Positions 23,001-34,085 of a stretch of 64,000 nucleotides of DNA are shown here, piece by piece. The notes beneath the pieces were generated by a model. That model did no database searches and was not told where the DNA came from. It saw only the letters and a program-made list of their open reading frames with translations. Source of the stretch: Scleromitrula shiraiana (taxonomy: Eukaryota > Ascomycota > Leotiomycetes > Helotiales > Sclerotiniaceae). The position numbers were made by a program, and so were the translations under genes. The stretch spans positions 992,001-1,056,000 of the forward strand of contig JABELC010000005.1 in the NCBI GenBank assembly GCA_028455995.1, in the 5' to 3' direction. Position 1 is the stretch's first letter; every line of letters begins with the position of its first letter.

Positions 23001-24256
23001 CCATATCGAGTAACGATGTCGAAAAGGCGCACTATAAAGATGGTGACGATGATGATGAACCTGATAAGATGGGCACGAGTGCCCCCGAACCAGATATAGT
23101 TCCGCAAGATTCACCCAAACGACCAAAGAGGCGCTATTCAAGTGGTGGATTACGTCGCAAGCCAAATGAAGTAGCCGATGGTCGAGGCAATCTCAAATAT
23201 TTCGAGGAAGCGGATGATGCTGGTTATAAAGGAGATGAAGAGGATGTTTTCACCATGGATCCTGAGCCTGTTCAGACAGTAGCTATAGTACCCCCACAAG
23301 GTCATAGTGAAGAAGAGCAAGGTCCTGTTGTTCCTGAGATAATCAAAGAGAAAAACGACAAGATTATTCCAGAGTTTGCTGATCTTACTATCAATGGTGT
23401 AATTCCTTCAACGGCTTCTGTCGGGACCACGACCACTCTTGAAATTCCTGGAGCTACTCTCGAAATACCTAGGCCTGTCAATCCAAAAGAAGCTCAAACG
23501 CAGCCAAATTCTCGTGTCGAGTACTTCTTACTTCTCGAAGACTTGACGGCTGGTATGAAGCGTCCTTGCATCATGGATCTTAAAATGGGCACTCGTCAGT
23601 ACGGCATTGATGCCAACGAGAAGAAGCAAAGATCGCAGCGCAATAAGTGTGAGGCAACAACATCTCGAGAACTGGGGGTCAGGGTTTGTGGTTTGCAGGT
23701 GTGGGATGTAAAGACTCAAAGTTATATATTCCAGGACAAATATTTCGGTAGAGACCTAGAGGCTGGTCATGAATTTCAAGCTGCACTCACTCGATTTCTA
23801 TATGACGGTGTCGATTATGGAAGTATTTTGCGTCATATTCCGACCATCATTCATAAACTCTCCCAACTTGAAGTATTGATTAGAGGTCTCATTGGTTATC
23901 GTTTCTACGCCGCTAGTCTCCTCATGTTCTACGATGGCGACACTACTACGGAAGAGGAATCCGACAGTAACGTATTTGAGCGACCACCAAATAAGAGAAG
24001 GGAGGTTGATTTCAAGATGGCGGATTTTGCAAATTGTGTAACGAAGGAGGATTTTAGTTCGGTCGAGAGGTCTTGTCCACCTCGTCACCCGAACTCCCCA
24101 GATTTGGGATTTCTCAGAGGTTTGAGAAGCTTGAAGAAATATTTCCTGGCTATTCAAAGGGATGTTAGAAGAGAAATGGGCATTATTAGCCAGGATTGGG
24201 GTGATGAACAAATTGAATACGATGATGAAGAGGATGAGGAGAATTTGAGTTATTAA
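20099..24256 (+). CDS. KCS1: Inositol hexakisphosphate kinase Kcs1
   Basis: Exons 20099-22137 and 22267-24256 give 1342 residues. The enzyme makes inositol pyrophosphates (5-PP-InsP5) from InsP6 in the cytosol and nucleus. The catalytic C-terminal half shows the inositol-polyphosphate-kinase signature PCIMDLKMGTRQYG (Pro1113, Asp1117, Lys1119, Gly1121), then VCGLQVWD, DKYFGRDLEAG, a GYRFYAASLLMFYDGD segment and the KMADFANCV metal-binding motif. The intron (129 bases) separates LLKFLPR from YIGVLNV, the first conserved kinase block. The N-terminal ~650 residues are Ser/Pro-rich, low in complexity and unlike known domains, as is usual for fungal Kcs1. The start chosen is the first in-frame ATG; the frame extends ten codons further without one. 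The 3' UTR runs into GGAT repeats. Confidence 0.93.
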
Positions 24257-24923
24257 CATTCCCCTACCCGTCTTTCGATTCTGGGGAAGGAATCGGTTTG
24301 ATCAAGAGGATATTCTTTGTCGATATTATATTGATTTTATTTTTTCGGGGAGGTTAAGGAATGGTATTGGTGGATGGATGGATGGATGAGTTATCGTCTG
24401 CGTTGCATCTGTTAGGAGTAACGGCATAGTGCTTTTCTTTAATTCGCTTTTGATTTTTCTTGCTTCTTGTCTTTTCTTGCTTTTTCTTGCTTTTTATTTT
24501 CACCCAGGACAAGTCTTGGGCAATGCGATCATACCCTGTGGCATTTGGTTTGGATGGGACTGTAACTGGAACTGGACTGGGCTGGATTGGACTGGATGAT
24601 TGGACTGAACTGGCTTCATTCCTTTACAGTTTCATTTTTTTTTTCTTTTCGTTCCTAGCTGGTGGCTGGCTCTATCTCCTGCCTCCTTGCTGAATGAATG
24701 ATTTAATGAGTAAGGCATGGGCGGATGGATGGATGGATGGATGGGTATGGTGGAATGGGATGGGATGGGTTGTAGATACCATTTCTTACTGTTTTTAGAT
24801 TAGAGTGGGTGGGCGGGTGGTTTTATTTCTTGGTATGGCATGGCTTGGCTTGGCTCGGCTCGGTATATGACATGATGGTTTATTTTTGCTCTTTCCAGGT
24901 GGGCGGGGTGGTTGTATGGATTG

Positions 24924-24957
24924 ATTGGATGGGATGGGATGGGATGGGATGAGATGG
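24924..24957. repeat. (GGGAT)n pentamer microsatellite
   Basis: About six GGGAT units ending in GAGAT; the same unit recurs at 50.5 kb. Confidence 0.9.
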
Positions 24958-25190
24958 TATAAGATTGATATTGATGATAGGGGTTGAGATGGCGAGGTAC
25001 TGAGGAACGAAATAAGTGGATGGATGGATGGGATGACAGATGGGTATTAGCATTGAGAAAAACGAAACCGTATTGTATAAATATTATTTATAATCCAACA
25101 CCCGCTGTTAATTGAATAGTGTTTGTTGCAATGCATCCGTGTATGTGCGCGAGTATATCATATCATATCATATCATTTTGCTTCATTGCT

Positions 25191-25260
25191 CTGCTCTTCT
25201 CTTCTCTTCTCTTCTCTTCTCTTCTCTTCTCTTCTCTTCTCTGCTCTTCTCTTCTCTCTT
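25191..25260. repeat. (CTCTT)n pentamer microsatellite
   Basis: Some 13 CTCTT units interrupted once by CTGCT. Confidence 0.95.
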
Positions 25261-25555
25261 AAATTTGACAATCTAGCGAGTGCAGTTAGTTATCATTAAT
25301 ACCGTGTCTACGAGTAGAACTACACCGTGACAGTTCTATGGAAGGATGGAAAATGTGTAGACAATATTATCGAGAATAGCGTTAGCTTCGGACTCGGAGT
25401 GGTGGTTCAACTTGAAGTACGGACGGACGGACTTGAAATGGCTGATATGAAAGAATGAAAGGAACTTGAGGGTATCATATAGTTATACATACTTACATAC
25501 ATACATATATTGGTGATGAAGTTAAGGTTCGTGCTTGTTTAGTTTTCTAATACTC

Positions 25556-25613
25556 TTTATTTTTATTTTTATTTTTATTTTTATTTTTATTTTTATTTTT
25601 ATTTTTATTTTTA

Positions 25614-25644
<31 letters not shown>

Positions 25645-25654
25645 TTTATTTTTA

Positions 25655-25685
<31 letters not shown>

Positions 25686-25716
25686 TTTATTTTTATTTTT
25701 ATTTTTATTTTTATTC
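25556..25716. repeat. (TTTTTA)n hexamer repeat, ~27 units
   Basis: The longest hexamer tract here, about 160 bases, with two units shortened to TTTTA. It creates a false Phe-Ile open frame. Confidence 0.97.
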
Positions 25717-25929
25717 TTATTCTTTTTCTCATCTCTTCCCCCTCCTAGCTTAACAACTAACTAAGTAGTCTCTTAGGCCGTATATACAATTGTACCTAAA
25801 CACACAAGATCAATTTCAACGACGTGCACGGAACGATAGCAAAACTTGAAGGATCTGATAATTAGGAATCGATTTCCATCACCGCGGATACTGCATACGA
25901 AGAAGCGTTTGCGATTTCTCCTACTTTAT

Positions 25930-27304
25930 TTAATACCCAAACCAGTGAGTGTTCTGGCTGATAAAAGTAACACTAGCCCTATTCCGACTCGATCTCGTCA
26001 TATCATACCCCTCAACATACTCCCTACACGTATCTCTATTCTCTGTCCCCCGAAACTCCCTCGCCAACAAATGCGCCATATCCGTATACGCATTCTGCTG
26101 ACCCGGTCAGATACGTCTCGTCCTGAATATGGTGTATTGCCAACTATGTTTGGAACGAACCATTCTATCTGGATTGGACTCCCTTGTAGGGATCCTAGAT
26201 ATCGACGTCTTTATGCATATAGCCGTATATGCGTTTGATTAGATCGCCTGGTTGCAGGATGATGGGATCGAGGCCCGAGTTTTCTCCGCCGCGGGGGGGT
26301 ACAGGGGGATAGATAGGTTCGCGATGCGCGGTCTATGGGGTGCTGGTTCTGTTAGTCGGGTATCATGTATCATAAATTAAAGGAAGGAAAGGGGGGGGGA
26401 TATTAGCATAACTTAACGTACTTTCCTCTATCCGTTACAGCTTGTACATATGACATATTTCGACGATTTGAGAAATCCAAACGTAAGTTGCTGTTCCGGT
26501 GCAATAGCAAGGACTTACTTCCTTTCTCAATCCCCTCCCCCCTATCCCTGATTTTCAGGACTTCTCGCTAGAAGAAATAATATACTAGCAGTGACCGGTC
26601 CCACTGAATCTCTCGCCGCAAAAAAGATGTTCGTGAGTTCATTTCGAATAGGAACTTTATCATCAGGAACTATACTTACTTTCAACACGGCGACAAAGAA
26701 CCCCAAGACTTCCCAAAAATAAACTCCATCGAGCTATCCAAAAACAACATCTGCGTAAGCGGCTGAACATCAATCGTCCCCCCATCCCTCGGAACCAGTT
26801 CCAAAAACCTCTCAAAATGCGCCTCCAACCCCCTCAACTGCGAAATCTACGCGCGGCTAAACGCAGGCTGGAGAAGTTCTCTCGATCGTTTCCATATATG
26901 GCCATCAGTCGTAAACACACCATCGCCTAGGAACAGCCCACGGGGTTCCCGATTCGGAGGCGCGCTGCCGAATTTTTTCGGCTTGCGTGCCGGCTACGGT
27001 TTGGATTACTGAAGGGTCCATGGTTTGTTTGCCGGTGGTTTGTGCCGAGGAAGAGGGTGTGCGGGGTTTTTCCATATTGGGTGAATATTTGTTCGTCTAG
27101 TGCGAGGAGGTCTCCTGCTTTTGTGTGGTTCATCCGCTTGATTGGGGGGTTGATTCCGTAGAATAGATCGGTGTGTTTGTGTTTTACCGGGGAGGAGCAG
27201 CCGGCTTTTTTTCTGGTGAGATGTAGGTGGGACTTTTGGTAGAGCGAGTAGATTGCTGAGAGCGTGATGCTGGAAAGTAATAGGGTGGAGAATGAAGTTA
27301 TCAT
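25930..27304 (-). pseudogene. Cytochrome P450 pseudogene, CYP52-like (fatty acid/alkane hydroxylase family)
   Basis: Pieces in different minus-strand frames line up in P450 order. From 27304 come the membrane anchor (MITSFSTLLLSSITLSAIYS), GCSSPVKHKHTDLFYGI and DEQIFTQYGKTPHTLF. Then follow a shifted frame with MDPSVIQTVAGTQAEK, another with FLGDGVFTTDGHIWKRSREL and DSSMEFIFGKSW, an I-helix ELTNIFFAARDSVGP, a K-helix region NMSYVQAV, YPPVP, RGGGENSGLDPIILQPGD, and the tail PGQQNAYTDMAHLL. In-frame stops, several frameshifts and a missing block between YPPVP and RGGG make it non-functional. The codon where the haem-ligand cysteine belongs (RI-C-PGQQ) is TGA at 26109-26107. An intact relative would hydroxylate fatty acids or alkanes at the ER. 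Confidence 0.88.
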
Positions 27305-27886
27305 GGTTTGGAAAGGAGGAGTGATGATCAGGCGTTAAAGAGCGAGAGTATGAAACGCCGGAATCAATCTATTCGATTCTTAAAACTTGAAGAAGAAAGA
27401 AAGCTTACGAGTTATTATACCGATTGAAGAAATTTATAAGTTGGTGGATGAGGGGTAGTTATTGGTACCAACAACTCCGTATCTTAGATGCATAATCTAT
27501 CCAACAGTCATCCAACATCACAGTTGGCGTCATCATATCAAGCGACAGTACTTTTCTCTGTCGTAAAATTGATCGAATGAATTGATGAAATGCGTAAAAC
27601 TTATTAGTGGTAAATGGGATAAAAGAAACTAATACTTTGAGATTTCGGGAAACTTGCTTCAATGTGGAATGGTTGTGCGTTCGTCTTACTTTCAAGGTTG
27701 TCAGTCATTTTCGAGGGTATTTTCGATGTTGGCTGCAATGGCGAGTTGTTTGTTCGACAAAAGGAAAATGTACATTTCACAACGATTTTAAGGATAAGCA
27801 ATCTTTGAAATTGTAATGCCAGTAGAGACTACACGAAGAAGTATATGTATTAACAAGAGAAGAATAAACAACGCAGTGTTGAATCT
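27305..27886. other. Spacer between two pseudogenes
   Basis: No recognisable coding remnant. It may contain the lost C-terminal repeat region of the neighbouring NLR, but nothing can be read. Confidence 0.35.
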
Positions 27887-29236
27887 TTACATCCTTCTAT
27901 TAGAAGCGTAATCGGTAACTCTTAACACAATATTCACTGCGAGAATTACGTAATGGACGTACAAATCCTGGGCTGTTCGTAACTGAATCCACGTTTTGAC
28001 TAGAGGATGAATCGATATATGACGAGTATTGTCACTGCCCCAAGTCCTACTCTGAATTAAGGATAGTGAGAAGAGAGTATCCAACGTCTATAAATTTTCT
28101 CTGATCCCAAACTTTATTCTCGTCCAGAGAAGGGTATAGACATTGCTCTAACATTGGAAATTTTTGGTTTAAAGATAGACCTTAGTAGTGCAATAGATTT
28201 CGAATAAATATTGGGGAATCTGCTGCTGGTTGAAGAATACCAACAAGGTTAAAAATCTGGGTTTGGATTTGTTCTCGTCATCGATGGCCTCCAGCTGTTG
28301 GAAAGAGAGTTCCCATGTTGTGAAAACATTTAATGACGTTTCGATTTCTACCTCGCCTAGTTTTCTTCGATACGGAGACATTTTGGGGTCTGCTGCAAAA
28401 TGGCACGTTGTTGGCGATCAAAATGCTCCATAAATTGTGATAGTTTGAGTTTCTGGGTTTGTATATACGACCCAGCCTGTGTCCACATAGAACAACAACA
28501 CGTATCCCAGAGCCAGAAGTCAGCCCGGCCTCAATCTTAGCCAAGATGTCCTCGCGTCCAATGAAACCTCTAGCACGGCGGTTGGGTACAATGAACTGGT
28601 TTTTATTGATCTTTTGCGAGGCGATAGCGACAGCTGGGTGAGAAATCGCCTGAAACAGATTATTTCAACCTCGCATGGCGAAGTAATAAGAGGTACGATA
28701 CCGATATAACCATGGATTTGACATCGATAATATTATCTGCAACTCTGTCAACGGCGACTTTTATATCCTTAGTATTGCAATCTATCGTCTGGAGTATCGA
28801 CCTGATATAATATTAGTAGAGGAAAGAAAATCAATCAGCTAGTATTAAATATGTTTTTTCTCTCTCTAGATTGAGAAACGAAGCTTCGATCTTTTCTTCG
28901 GCTCTTACTCCTGCGATTGCTTTTCCCAATCTTCTGAATTTTCCATCATTCTGAGCTACCAAATACTTTCGCAGACAGTCCTCAAGTAGTTCTGCAGAGC
29001 GGATGCAAGATTCAAGACTAGAAAAGACGTGTTTTTTCTGCAAAGACTGGTTCTTTCTGAATGATCAATGGAGCAAGATTTCCGAGTTGTTCAATTTGAT
29101 ATATCTGCTTCTGAACAGATTCTGGTCCATTGTAAATCTGTACCTTGATACGGCGAACAAACTCGATCAAGTGATAACACTGTTCAACTATCTGAGAAGA
29201 AGCTGCAACGGCGCCCAAAACACTTGCCGGGTCCAT
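27887..29236 (-). pseudogene. Decayed fungal STAND/NLR-like gene (NB-ARC type)
   Basis: Minus-strand fragments follow the order of a fungal STAND protein. MDPASVLGAVAASSQIVEQC from the ATG at 29236 is the helical N-terminal domain common to fungal NLRs. It breaks at an A-run near 29040 and resumes in the next frame as SSLESCIRSAELLEDCLRKY. After apparent introns come SILQTIDCNTKDIKVAVDRV and FIGREDILAKIEAGLTSGSG with RVVVLCG, where the P-loop GxGGxGKT should follow but does not. About 200 residues of the nucleotide-binding domain are missing. Then HFDRQQRAILQQTPK and, after another shift, RRKLGEVEIETSLNVFTTW and IQSRTWGSDNTRHISIHPLV. The repeat domain is absent. Intact relatives act in heterokaryon incompatibility or innate-like signalling; this copy cannot. 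Confidence 0.82.
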
Positions 29237-29867
29237 GTTTGATATAAACGTTGAGCATTTAAAAATATAATATGAATAGCAAACAAAACTCTGCAACTAT
29301 AACTTGCTGGGAAAGGCCATTGTACGATTATAAAGAGGGAAAACATCTGATCGGAGCAGCCTCACTCGACTCCTACACACAACCACGCTTACTATTATGA
29401 TATCGTATAACTGTACGACATCCTTGAGCATGTTTGCTTTCGCCTAGCATATTGATGAGCATAATTGTCTATCTGCATGCGGTGATAATGCTTTTAAGCT
29501 GTTATACCTGTATCAATCCTAATTGATATGTACATAGCGCTCAATCATGTAAATTCCTCTTACGTTCTCATTTGAAAGTTGTTTGTATCAAAAAGGAAAA
29601 GTTTAAATGGCTCGAGCACTGGAAGATGCCCACCAGATAATTTGCGACCTATCCTTCATCATGTGATAGCGCGGCTAGACTTTAGGCGCGTCGCGTCTCC
29701 GGGATCCTTGTCTAAATATCATCAATTGATACCGGTATTGATAACCCTTTTTGCGCAATTGAATCCACTATCGCAACTATTTTGCTATGCGACCAAACAT
29801 TGCTTCATAACCTCGAGCATTTAAGCTTTTCTTTCTCAGTCGTTGCTCCTAGCTACTGAGATTGATC
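29237..29867. other. Spacer upstream of EME1-like gene
   Basis: Divergent spacer between the NLR relic (-) and the Eme1-like gene (+). No coding signal. Confidence 0.4.
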
Positions 29868-31954
29868 ATGTCTCAAGTAATTGAAATTCTTGACTCCGAT
29901 TCGGAACCGGACCTCCCTGGGAACTCCAAGACCACAACTAAAGCATCAACAATCGCCTCAAAACCAGCCCCTGCCAAGTCGTTTAACTATTCATTTGCTG
30001 ATTCCGATGATGGGCCAGCTATTTCAACAACGAAAACATCTCAAGGGTCAAATTTCTTGAAAGAGAGAGAACCACTGAAAGTCAAGAGTTTTTCAACGTT
30101 CGATGGCATACAAGTTCCTTACCTATCAGATGATTTTGATACCACGGTTGGATCTTTTCTAAGTAGTCCACCTGCAAAACGTACATCGCATGCGCACGCA
30201 TCATCATCGAAAACCAATACAACGAAAAATGAGGTGATTAAATTGGATGATTCAGATGATCCATTTACTAGTCCTCCAGCAGCAAAACGACAGAAACTTT
30301 CACCTCCTAGAGCATCGAGAGCAGCCGGGTTCAAACGAACGATATCAAACGTTGAGCTCCCGAGAACAAATGGCCCGAGATCACATAATGATGGTGGATT
30401 GAAAAGAGCAAAGACGACGGGGCATATACCAACATCAGACCCAATTGTCTTTACAAGTTCGCCTGATCGCTTTGCTAGGGACTCTAGAAAGAGTAAAGAG
30501 GGAAAAAACCACAATTGGGATATCGACGAAGATAAGGAAAATTTCGATGTGTTGCCAAGCAAAATCAATAAATCTCTAGCCGGGTCGATGAGACCATTGT
30601 CCAACTATAAAGAGGATTATACCTTGCTTGAAGATTCCGAAGAAGAATTTCCTGATATTGGAAACATTCGTGCCAAACCTCCACCTAAAGTCCTAAAACC
30701 TGCGAAATCGAGCAAGATGGATGATTCCGATAATGAGACGACTGCTGAAAGGAAAGCCCGAGAGAAGGAAGAGAAGGCTAGGAAGAGTGAAGAAAGTAAG
30801 GCTGCCAAAGAAGCCGAGAAAGAGCAGAAACTCATCCAGAAGGAATACGACAAGGCTGAAAAAGCTAGGGAGAAAGAGAAAGCTAAGAATCTGGCAAAGG
30901 TTAACATTGATCGCACTAAATGGGAAACTTCAATATCACAGATGACGGTCCTTTTACCTACTTGCTTTAATGCCGCATTGAAAGGTCCGATCATGCATGC
31001 GTTAGACACGGTTCTAGAGAATAAAAGTTGCAAGTACTCTCAATGGGAATCTTCGGAACCTGTGGTCAAGTGGCAGAGGAATGTAGATGCGGAATACAAT
31101 GCAGATGATGATATATGGGAGCCTGTTCGACCCTATACCAAGGAAGAAAGACACGTCTTATATGTTGTTTCTGCCAAGAAGTTTGTTGACATGGCCATGG
31201 CCAAAGGAGACGAGGATATTGATTTAAACATACTAAAACTTAAATCTCAGCACGAGGCTTATACCATCCTATATGTAATTGAAGGTCTCACTGCTTGGCG
31301 AAATAACAACAAGAACATATCTGATCGAAGATATAAAGCTGCTGTGAGAAGCCGCATTCCCCAAGGAGAGCCAAGCGCGAGTCAAAGAAGGAAAAATGCA
31401 AAACCGGATGACGAATACGTTGATGCTGATGGTCCGATTGAGGATGCTTTATTGAATTTACAAGTTATTCATAAAGTGTTTGTACATCATACGACCAAGC
31501 CAGCAGATACAGCTAAATGGATTGCAAATTTCACCAAACATATTTCTACCATCCCATACAAGTAAGTTACCCTTACATTCTCCCAACCCATCCTATCATC
31601 CCCACTAACTACCCACACTCACCACACAGAGCCCAAAAAGACGCCTCCGAATCAACCTTCTGCATGGTAACCGGCCAAATTAAGGCCGGCGTCGATGCCC
31701 CCGACACATTTATAAAAATGCTCGGGGAAATCCACCGCGTGACGGAACCAATGGCTCAAGGTATAGCGGTCGAATATCCTACTGCGCAGAAATTACTAAA
31801 GGGGTTTAAAGAGAATGGCAGTGAGGCAATTGCGGATTGTAGGAAGATGAGTAATAGGGATGGGGGGTTGACGGATACGAAAATTGGGGTTGCGATGAGT
31901 AGGAGGATTTATAAGGTTTTTATGGGGAGGGATGAGGAGAGTTTGGATGTTTAG
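29868..31954 (+). CDS. EME1: Eme1/Mms4-like subunit of the Mus81 structure-specific endonuclease
   Basis: Exons 29868-31561 and 31630-31954 give 672 residues. Eme1/Mms4 is the non-catalytic partner of Mus81, a nuclear nuclease that cuts joint molecules, flaps and stalled forks. The N-terminus starts with VIEILDSDSEPDL, a SUMO-interaction-like acidic motif, followed by a disordered basic region with SPP and PAAKRQK elements. A charged coiled coil (residues ~280-345) precedes the degenerate ERCC4-type nuclease fold, from about WETSISQMTVLLPTCF onward with LLNLQVIHKVFVHHT. The last exon carries TEPMAQGIAVEYPTAQKLLK, typical of the Eme1 C-terminal helix-hairpin-helix region. The 68-base intron is needed because the frame ends at 31565 without it. 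No catalytic ERKxxD motif is visible, which is expected of this subunit. Confidence 0.8.
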
Positions 31955-34085
31955 GGTTTTTGTTTTGTTTGTTGGGTTTTCCTTTCTTTTTTTTTTGAAG
32001 AGAGGTGAAAGTCTGCACTTTTTGGTCTTGGACCTGGGAGTGAGTAGTGTTTTGGGGAATTAAACAACGGAACAGGCGTCAATCGTGTGGGTAGAACTTG
32101 GGATGAAACGATATGGTGTACTATGATCTGATATAATAGGCTGGGAAGGGGGGAAACAGGCATAAAGTTGACAGCAGAGTGATTCATATACCGAGTTATC
32201 TGTTCGTGTTGGGTTGGTAGTTAAGAATTAAAGCAAAGCACAAGCAAGCAAGACAGATGGAATAAAATATAGGTAGAATAGAGTAGGGTAGTATATTAAC
32301 CTGTCTCTTTGTATTAGTATTTGTTTATATTATTCATTGATTCGTTCATAGATAAATAAATAAATAAGTAGATAGATAGATTCTCTTAAATCGTATTACT
32401 ACTATGATTTTCGATGATAATCAATAATTACAATTCAAACTGTAATACTCTCCAGCTCCCACCAAATCTTTGAACTTTATAGTCTAGATCTATCATAGTC
32501 GAGTATGAATATTCGTATTATACATCTTATAAATAAAATGTGGAAAGGGATTCCCCAGTTGTTTATCGCCATGTATAAAAAGCGACGTTGATGTATCGTA
32601 TCTCTAAAATGATCTACTTGTAGTGATGGAGATACCGAGGGGTCTAGCTCAAGCCTAGATACCTCCACTACTTAGAGAAGAAGACGGTAGGTGCGGTGGG
32701 GTTAAATCGAATGCTAAGCCTTATAACGAGTTCTTGTCTCGCCATCCCGCAAAAATGCTTAATCGCCACAACATCCGTCCATCCATCCATCTAGAGAATT
32801 CCCATACAATGCACAAATAATACTATACTGGTATTTACACCAGTATCATATGGATGGATGAATGAATGGATAAATTTTATACACAAGTAAAGTCCATACC
32901 TGCAAAGCTTTTATTCTAGATAAATATAGAACCACATAACCAACAAATCCCAGAGAAGGATCAATGAACAGACCGTGGCGGAGTACAGTAATGCCTCTTC
33001 TTTTTGTTTACAAAAAGAGAGGTTTTATACGAGTCTACTCATTTTTTTTTTTAGTATAATACAAGAGTGATTTTACTAACGTCTTGAAAGAATCTTAGCA
33101 CTTTTTTAACATAAATGATTAGTTAAAATCGATATTTTAGAGTAGTTGATTAGTTAAATTTAAGCTTTTGAACAAGCTTTTTAAAACATGTGATCTAGCA
33201 TATGATCCAACAATATTATTAAAATAAAAGATCATAAAGAAGAGGCGGCGTGTCAGGGGACCTGACCCGATATTCCAACCCTTAGAGGTCTCCCAACATG
33301 GATCCCTACCATACATAAATAGATAGATCATTACTCGTAGTTCTAGCGATGATCGATCCGCCTGCGCAATTCGGCTATCCGTCCATGTATCAGAGCTTCA
33401 TCCCACGACACCCGTACTGTTTCATCTACTCGTATTTCTTACATCATTTCGGGGGATGGCGCATACAAATGTCATACAAATGTACAAATGGACAAATGTA
33501 TCCTAGATGGGCTAGGTATGTTGTTAATTGAGGGTTCCGTCTTATGTTTTTTTTTGCGCACTCCAAGCAGAAGGGGTTTCGGTTTCTGTTCGTTTGTTCG
33601 TCTGGTAGGTTGTGTGAGGTTTGATGGATCCATATGGATGATAGATGTATTTTCTATTCCATGGAGTAAAAGTAGAGCAGAGCAAACTTTTCTTTCTTGT
33701 TCAATCTGTTCTTCGTTTGATATTGCTTGCTTCATTTCATTCCGTTCATTTTTCTATACGATACTTTTTCAATCATTCTCTCATTTTTGACAGCTGGGAA
33801 TCTGTTAATGAGTGTGCTTACTAGACACTATTTTTCTTAACTTAACTTATTAATTATCTCTCTTTTTCTATTTTAAACAATTCCAAATACGAGTCAATTC
33901 CCAACTCAAGTAAGCACCCTTTGATAGGGCTCATCTTTTGAGATCCTTCTCTGCGCCACTGTGAATAACAAGCCTTTTCCAAGACCTTTCCAACTTTCTT
34001 GGTATATTCTTGTCTTCGTTCCTTTTGATCATTTCAATCTTTTTTTTGTATTGCCAATATATTATATAGATCTACGTAAGTCATA
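31955..34085. other. 2.1 kb spacer, no gene seen
   Basis: AT-rich, with short AAATA/GATA repeats near 32350-32385 and GGAT/CATC clusters near 32775-32800 and 32850. The final ~250 bases are pyrimidine-rich and are the probable promoter and leader of the GH76 gene. Confidence 0.5.

Larger units (their letters stand above)
24257..25929. other. Repeat-rich 3' flank of KCS1, no gene seen
   Basis: GGAT runs at 24370-24390 and 24722-24746 and the longer tracts listed separately fill this stretch. The only long open frame (25535-25753) is the translation of a (TTTTTA)n repeat and is not a gene. Confidence 0.6.

Noticed and set aside
25535..25753. Open frame of alternating Phe and Ile
   Set aside because: It is the translation of a (TTTTTA)n repeat.
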